A DNA stretch of 64,000 bases from NCBI RefSeq assembly GCF_025766255.1, contig NW_026516677.1:186001-250000 (forward strand). Direction: 5' to 3'. Shown here piece by piece: positions 58,935 to 64,000 of the stretch. Within the stretch, counting starts at the first letter, position 1, and each line of letters begins with the position of its first letter. Position numbers and translations under genes: made by a program. This DNA is from Zychaea mexicana (lineage: Eukaryota > Mucoromycota > Mucoromycetes > Mucorales > Lichtheimiaceae). The notes beneath the pieces are model-generated. The model saw only the letters and a program-made list of their open reading frames with translations, had not been told where the DNA came from and ran no database searches.

Positions 58935-61288
58935 TTAGGCAGATACGTACATGATCACTGTTGTCAGCATCTCCTTATTTGGCTAGCTGAAACCGATCCA
59001 GACTGCATGAAAAGCAACACACTATGAAGTGACTTGTTCCGATCAGACCATGGCACTTGTTTGCTTTTACTCTACTTTGCAAACACGACAAGGCCTCTTA
59101 TCTGAAATAAAACATACAACAGTGAACTACAAGACCGTGGCTAGAAAATGGTACCAATATCGCCACAGCTTAGATGGGGAATATCCATAATGAAAGAGCA
59201 AAGAACTTGACGGCTCTTTTGGCAATTCCTACGCATCTTGCTCGTGAAAACTGTCAAGCGATTATCGCCCCTTCTTTTGGGTCATTCGAACGTAGACGTA
59301 TATATACGACACTGCGTATTTTTTTCTCTGAAAATTTTCTCTCTTTTTCTTTATTGTCTTCCATCAATACAGTATTGCCACTCAATAGGCATACCCGTGC
59401 GATTGTTCATCCAAGAAGCACGGCCATGCTTTCCTCCTGCTGCGGCTGCGCCAAGGTTCTGTTTTTATTATGAATGGTATGTGATGTTGTTTCTTCTATA
59501 CAACAAATGGTGTACATACGTTGTTTCCACAATCATCGTCGCCTTCAATTCCCTCTATTAACCTTTTACGACATCCTTGTGATAGATGACCATCTCCGCT
59601 TTGTGCTACACAAGAAGGATCCTCGTCGCAATATGCAAGCTGGTTCTCCAAGATCTCAGAAGAGAAGGATCGTAAGTTTTATGTTTGGCAATTGGGCAAT
59701 GGGCTAGGTAATTGTGAAATGACCGTGTGTAAATGGTTTTAAAAAGAGTGGCTAATCACAGTTGGCATTTGTGTAAAATTAGCATTTTTCATATATCTCC
59801 CTCTGAACAAGTATCATTATCTCCTTCCGCGTGCTGTCAGTGTAACAAGGTCAACGTAAGTATTATTACAGTCAAAGGGTTGCTCGGACAGATGAAGAAA
59901 GATGCAAATGGATAGGACAAATGCTGGGGACTGCGCCATAGGATGATTGATACTCATCGTCACCACGGATGTTTCATAGGGCACACATTACGATATTTCT
60001 CTTACTCGGTTAGTAGTGTGAGTATTAAAAAATGTACGGCATTCTATTTTCTTTGGGATGATGGGGTATACTGGATGTGGGCATGATGATTGCTGAGGTA
60101 TATATGCTAGCCGCTTACACCTTTCTCTTTTCTTTTTTGACTTGTATATTGAAACTTATGGCAGCAAGGACAAGGCGTACAAGGTTAGGAAAAGAGCCAT
60201 CCGTTGATTTCGTGTTGCCATTCGTCTCTGCTGTGTCCACCGTTCAGACCTATCATGTCATCACTCGTGTAATAATCAAGACACCTCACACCACTGCCTC
60301 TGCTGCTGCTGCTACTGAGTCTCTTGGCTGTCACTAGTTTCCACCACTGTGCTACTCCCGGCCTGAGAAACTTGTCAAAGAAGTTTACCTACTATGCTCA
60401 AGATGTATCCACCATCCATCCATCCATCCATCACAGACAGTGGTTGAAATCACTCCATCTTTGTTCTCAAGCAAGCCAGGCCTTCTCCTGTGTCTAGGGA
60501 CAAGCTAGTTGCCGTCATCCTGTTGCTCAAGCTGCTGTTTCTCGTGGTCAACAAGTCCATCTCGCTTCTTGTTGCTTCTCGTGCTGTCAAGTTGAAGGCA
60601 TGGCCCAATGAAGGATGAAAGAACAAGGATGGTTGCACAGTGTGATCGCTGCTTTATTACTGTAAGTACAGTACATCATTTCATCAGTTAATTTGGTGTG
60701 TGTGTCTCGTCTTAATGTACGTTGTCTGTCTAGCAAGACTGCTAACTGCCTTAATTTCTTTCCTTTCTGTTGCCCAAAGGGGCGGGCCTTTTAGGCTCGC
60801 TCCTTTGTTTTTGTCAGGCTACTACTGGGAGCACAACGCCCGAGCAAAGGGCATTTATGTTGCTTGCTTTCCAGTGTTATATCGCACGTTCGATGAAGCT
60901 TCGGCTGAATTCGTGCAACGAGTATGGGATTGACGATGTTTCGGCAGAGTCTTTCTCATATGTTGTGGGACGCACCGTCGGCATGCCGGCGCAGGTTTCG
61001 GGAAGCCTTCTTTTCGGAGAGGGCGAGCCCCGTTGCTTAAAAACGTGTAAGTTCTTTTCCTTCTTTTTCATACGAAAATACTCGGCATGCGTATGTCGGA
61101 CAGTGAAACTCATCCGTGAAATTTTTGAAACGCCTTCCCTAGCATGTTCTAAGCAGTGGAAAAAAAATGCAAGGATTTCCGTTCCCAACTTTTTTTTTTG
61201 AAGCCGACCGACTTGCTCGATTATCGTGGCTTAGGTTTGTTGGTCGAACACTCGATTCCCGCCCCTCACCTTCTCTCTTACATTAACC
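58935..61288. other. Intergenic region with possible coding remnants
   Basis: An open stretch near 59560-59675 reads DDHLRFVLHKKDPRRNMQAG and SPRSQKRR up to a good donor (GTAAGT), and another near 59780-59850 reads SEQVSLSPSACCQCNKVN, but the phases do not join. A second ORF around 60815-61060 (TTGSTTPEQRAFMLLAFQCY) is also unexplained. A CCAT microsatellite lies at 60412-60433. The ENP1 promoter must be in the last few hundred bases. Confidence 0.35.
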
Positions 61289-62844
61289 ATGGGCAAAGAT
61301 AAGCGTTCTTCCGGACGAGCACAGCGACATGACCCTCTTCATGCTGAATTGGTCGACACACCCGATCAGGGAATTCGCCGTAAAGCCGTTCGGCAAAAGT
61401 TTGTTGACAGGAACGGACAAGAAGAAGTCGAAGAGGTATATAATTCACAGTTAAAAGAGCAAATTATAGCTTTTCAACATTCGACATTCCAATATACTTT
61501 CATTACAGGCTTGTGAATCTAACGAGAATTTGCTCAAAAAAAACAGGAATACTTGGATTCGAAAATGTCAAAAAGAGTTTTAAAGATGGCACGAGAGCAA
61601 CAAGAACAAATTGAAGGCAAACCTTCCTCAGCTACTACTGCAGCACCACAATTTCCACTTGGATTTGATCCAAGCGACGACGAAGATTTGGATGATGTCG
61701 ACAAATATGGCGAATACGAGGAACTAGAGATCGAGGAAGAGGATGCAGATGTGTTGCAGCAATTTTTACCCACAGCACCACTTCAAAAGAAAACGTTGGC
61801 GGATTTGATTATGGAGAAGATCAATGAAAAGAATGCCATGGATGCTCAAGGAGAAGGTTGTGAAGGTGGTGAGGAGGCTATGCCTGAAATGAATCCCAAG
61901 GTGGTCGAGGTTTATACAAAGTAAGATTAGAGATGAAGAAGGATGGAAATGACGAGGGAAGAAGAGTATGCTAAATGGGAACGTGTGTTTTCGATCATGT
62001 CAGGGTGGGTCAACTGTTGAGTCGATACAAGTCTGGCAAATTGCCCAAGGCGTTCAAGATCATCCCATCGCTCGGCAACTGGGAAGAAATATTGTATCTG
62101 ACACGACCTGAAAGCTGGAGCCCACACGCCACATACGAAGCCACGCGCATGTTTGTTTCCAACTTGAAGCAGGAGCAGGTGCAACGATTCTTGAGCTTGG
62201 TGTTGCTCGATCGCGTTCGTGATGATATCCAGGAAAACAAAAAGCTCAACTATCACTTGTACATGGCCATGAAAAAGGCCCTTTACAAGCCTGCACCATT
62301 CTTCAAGGGCTTCTTGTTCCCGCTCTGCGAGACTGGCACATGTACGCTGAAGGAGGCCGCCATTGTCGGCAGTGTCTTGTCCAAGGTGTCGATTGCTGTC
62401 TTGCACTCGTCGGCTGCTTTGTTGCGGTTGGTTCAGATGGACTACACGGGTCCCAACAGTCTGTTTATTCGTATCTTGCTCGACAAAAAGTATGCCCTGC
62501 CCTACAAGGTGATTGATGGCCTCGTCGAACATTTCCAGCGGTTCCGCAACGATTCCCGAGAAATGCCCGTCTTATGGCATCAGTCCTTGTTGGTGTTTAC
62601 ACAGAGGTAGTATAGTATACAAAACGAAGGGCATGGCCTGCAAGCGTGGTAACTTACTGTAACCTGTTGTGTGTCTCATAGATACAAGCAGGATATGATC
62701 CCTGAGCAGAAAGAAATCATTTTGGATGTTGTCAAGCACAAGTTCCATGCCGAAATCACTCCAGAAATCCGACGTGAGATTGTACATTCAGCACCTCGCG
62801 ACGACATTCAGCACGATTACGACTCTGACGTGATGATGGATTAA
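61289..62844 (+). CDS. ENP1: Bystin/ENP1, 40S ribosomal subunit biogenesis factor (four exons, 428 aa)
   Basis: Enp1 (bystin) binds pre-40S particles and is needed for 18S rRNA processing and export. Exons: 61289-61435, 61547-61920, 62004-62606, 62682-62844; GT-AG, in phase, ending TAA. The N-terminus is basic ([20 protein letters not shown]), followed by an acidic stretch ([20 protein letters not shown]). The conserved bystin domain starts at about residue 170 with [18 protein letters not shown] and continues with [80 protein letters not shown] and ALPYKV-region helices, ending [17 protein letters not shown]. Length and domain order match the family. Confidence 0.96.
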
Positions 62845-63092
62845 ATCTCTTTTCGATAGTTGTAGCATCCCTTTTCTTACTAAATTCTTACTGTAATCTG
62901 GCATTTTCTTCTTTTCTCCTTGTCCTCCTTCTGATCACACGCATATACATTCTGTCGTCTCTCTCCCCCTCTTCATGTACAAAAACATTTTATATATATC
63001 AACAACATGTCTTCTTTTTTTTATAATTATTCTTATATCTTTCATCTGTTTTCTCTCGCCACAAAGAAGAATGAAAAAAGAAGAGAAAGACC
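62845..63092. other. Convergent 3' flanks of ENP1 and SNRNP27
   Basis: T- and CT-rich 3' sequence from both genes; no other element is visible. Confidence 0.5.
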
Positions 63093-64000
63093 TTACACAT
63101 TATCCAATGGTCTATGGTAAAGAATGAGCATGATTGGGAAAAAAAGACACTTCTGTGATATTAAAAGAAAATAAGTACCTGTTGAAACCACCGCGACGGT
63201 TCATGTATTGACGATACTTGAGTGCCTTCTTGACGCTTGCACCGGATACATCAGTTCCTGGCACATGTTGGTTCTTTGTCGTTTCGAATCCAGAGAATCC
63301 CATCAATTTCATCATTCTCGTCTCGTCGTCGTCGTCTTCATTGATTTCTACACTTGGGTCCCGCTTTCCGTCATCATTATCCTCTCCTTCTTCTCTTTCG
63401 CTGTCTTGGTCGTCGCGTCTACGACGTCGTCGTGAAGAAGATGGAGACCGCGAACGAGACCGCGACGAACGACGTGGTCTTCTATCCACATTCTCCAGGT
63501 CATCATAGTCATCGCGACGACGGCTTTTGAAAATAGATCCATATTTACTGTTAGCCTTTCTTTTTCGTTTACTTGACGTATATGCAAGGTCAATGGACGT
63601 ATATTTACCGTCGAGAGGAACGTGAAGGTGACGGGCTTCGTGAGCGATAATGTCTTGAGCGTTCCCGATCTCTGTCATAATCTAGGTGCACATTAAAGAA
63701 GAAAATGTTTCAGTACCTTGCGTTTTCCTTTAGATGGAAAAGAGAAAGAGCATGAATGAAGAGAAAAAAAGAATAAAATGAACTCTAAAGGTAAAAGGAA
63801 TGAATCTTAAGAGCATACCTCTTGGACTACGTGCTCTCCGTCTGTCTCGATCGCGGCTTCTAGAACGACGGCGGCTGCTGCGATACGATGAAGGTGATGG
63901 CGAACGTCTTCTTCGATGGCGAGGTGGTGAACGAGATGGATAGGGTGAGCGTGAGCGAGAGCGTGGATTGTCGAGATCGCGATAGCGAAGCGAACTTCGG
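63093..64000 (-). CDS. SNRNP27: U4/U6.U5 tri-snRNP 27-kDa protein (SNRNP27), 5' end beyond the window
   Basis: SNRNP27 is an RS-domain protein of the spliceosomal tri-snRNP, thought to act around B-complex activation. Minus-strand exons: >64000-63819, 63681-63609, 63523-63179, 63111-63093; GT-AG with matching phases and a TAA stop at 63095-63093. The visible N-terminal part is Arg/Ser-rich (PRSRSRSPYPSRSPPRHRRR, SRSRDRDRRRARSPR, RSRSPSPSRSSRR). An acidic linker follows, then the family's conserved C-terminus: MMKLMGFSGFETTKNQHVPG, KYRQYMNRRGGFNRPLDNV. The last five residues come from a 19-base exon, which makes the ending match the family (GGFNRPLD). The start codon is outside the window. Confidence 0.93.

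Noticed and set aside
60412..60433. Regular CCAT repeat considered as a CRISPR-like or telomere-like array
   Set aside because: Plain tetranucleotide microsatellite without spacers; the host is eukaryotic.

Overview
The window looks like nuclear DNA of an early-diverging fungus, most likely Mucoromycota/Mucorales. Genes carry many short GT-AG introns (60-140 bases, some with a TACTAAC-like branch site). Their products are fungal/opisthokont and rich in Gln, Ala and Ser/Thr tracts. The transposon load (MULE, Tc1/pogo-type, long-TIR elements, families with a PD-(D/E)XK-like motif) fits Mucorales. All identifications come from reading the sequence and remembered family features; no database search was run.

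Layout. Bases 1-3.9 kb show no supportable gene. 3.9-5.0 kb (-) is a four-exon tetraspanin. 6.8-10.1 kb (+) is a seven-exon LARP1-type La/DM15 protein. 11.6-16.6 kb (+) is a twelve-exon EAF1/Vid21 scaffold of the NuA4 acetyltransferase (HSA + SANT + polyQ/polyA tail). 17.1-17.6 kb (-) is a small two-exon gene encoding only the C-terminal calmodulin-binding region of calcineurin A. 17.6-19.1 kb is microsatellite-rich. 19.1-19.8 kb holds a plausible four-exon unknown gene. 23.6-26.0 kb holds two convergent unknown genes 51 bp apart.

26.5-42 kb is a transposon graveyard. It contains a small GC-capped MITE, a 1,970-bp fold-back element with a perfect 8-bp target duplication, and a relic of the PD-(D/E)XK-like family. 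It also contains a 6,889-bp long-TIR element with TA flanks, carrying two genes and three nested insertions: a pogo-like MITE, a chromodomain transposase element and a MULE fragment with a FAR1 domain. A decayed DDE transposase gene abuts its right end.

43-49.5 kb (-) carries two co-oriented genes: a twelve-exon, 1,027-residue protein that I read as Integrator subunit 10 (INTS10), and an intronless MBIP-like coiled-coil protein. 52.3-52.5 kb (-) is a 56-residue secreted peptide gene with a TATA box. 55.4-58.9 kb is a decayed MULE with ~120-bp TIRs. 61.3-62.8 kb (+) is bystin/ENP1 (40S biogenesis). 63.1-64 kb (-) is the 3' part of the U4/U6.U5 tri-snRNP 27-kDa RS protein, which runs off the window.

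Themes. The host genes are mostly housekeeping RNA and chromatin functions: mRNA translation (LARP1), histone acetylation (EAF1, perhaps MBIP-like), Integrator, ribosome assembly and splicing. The most unusual items are the stand-alone calcineurin tail, Integrator subunit 10 in a fungus, the short secreted peptide, and the nested transposon whose host gene keeps a continuous frame once the insert is subtracted.
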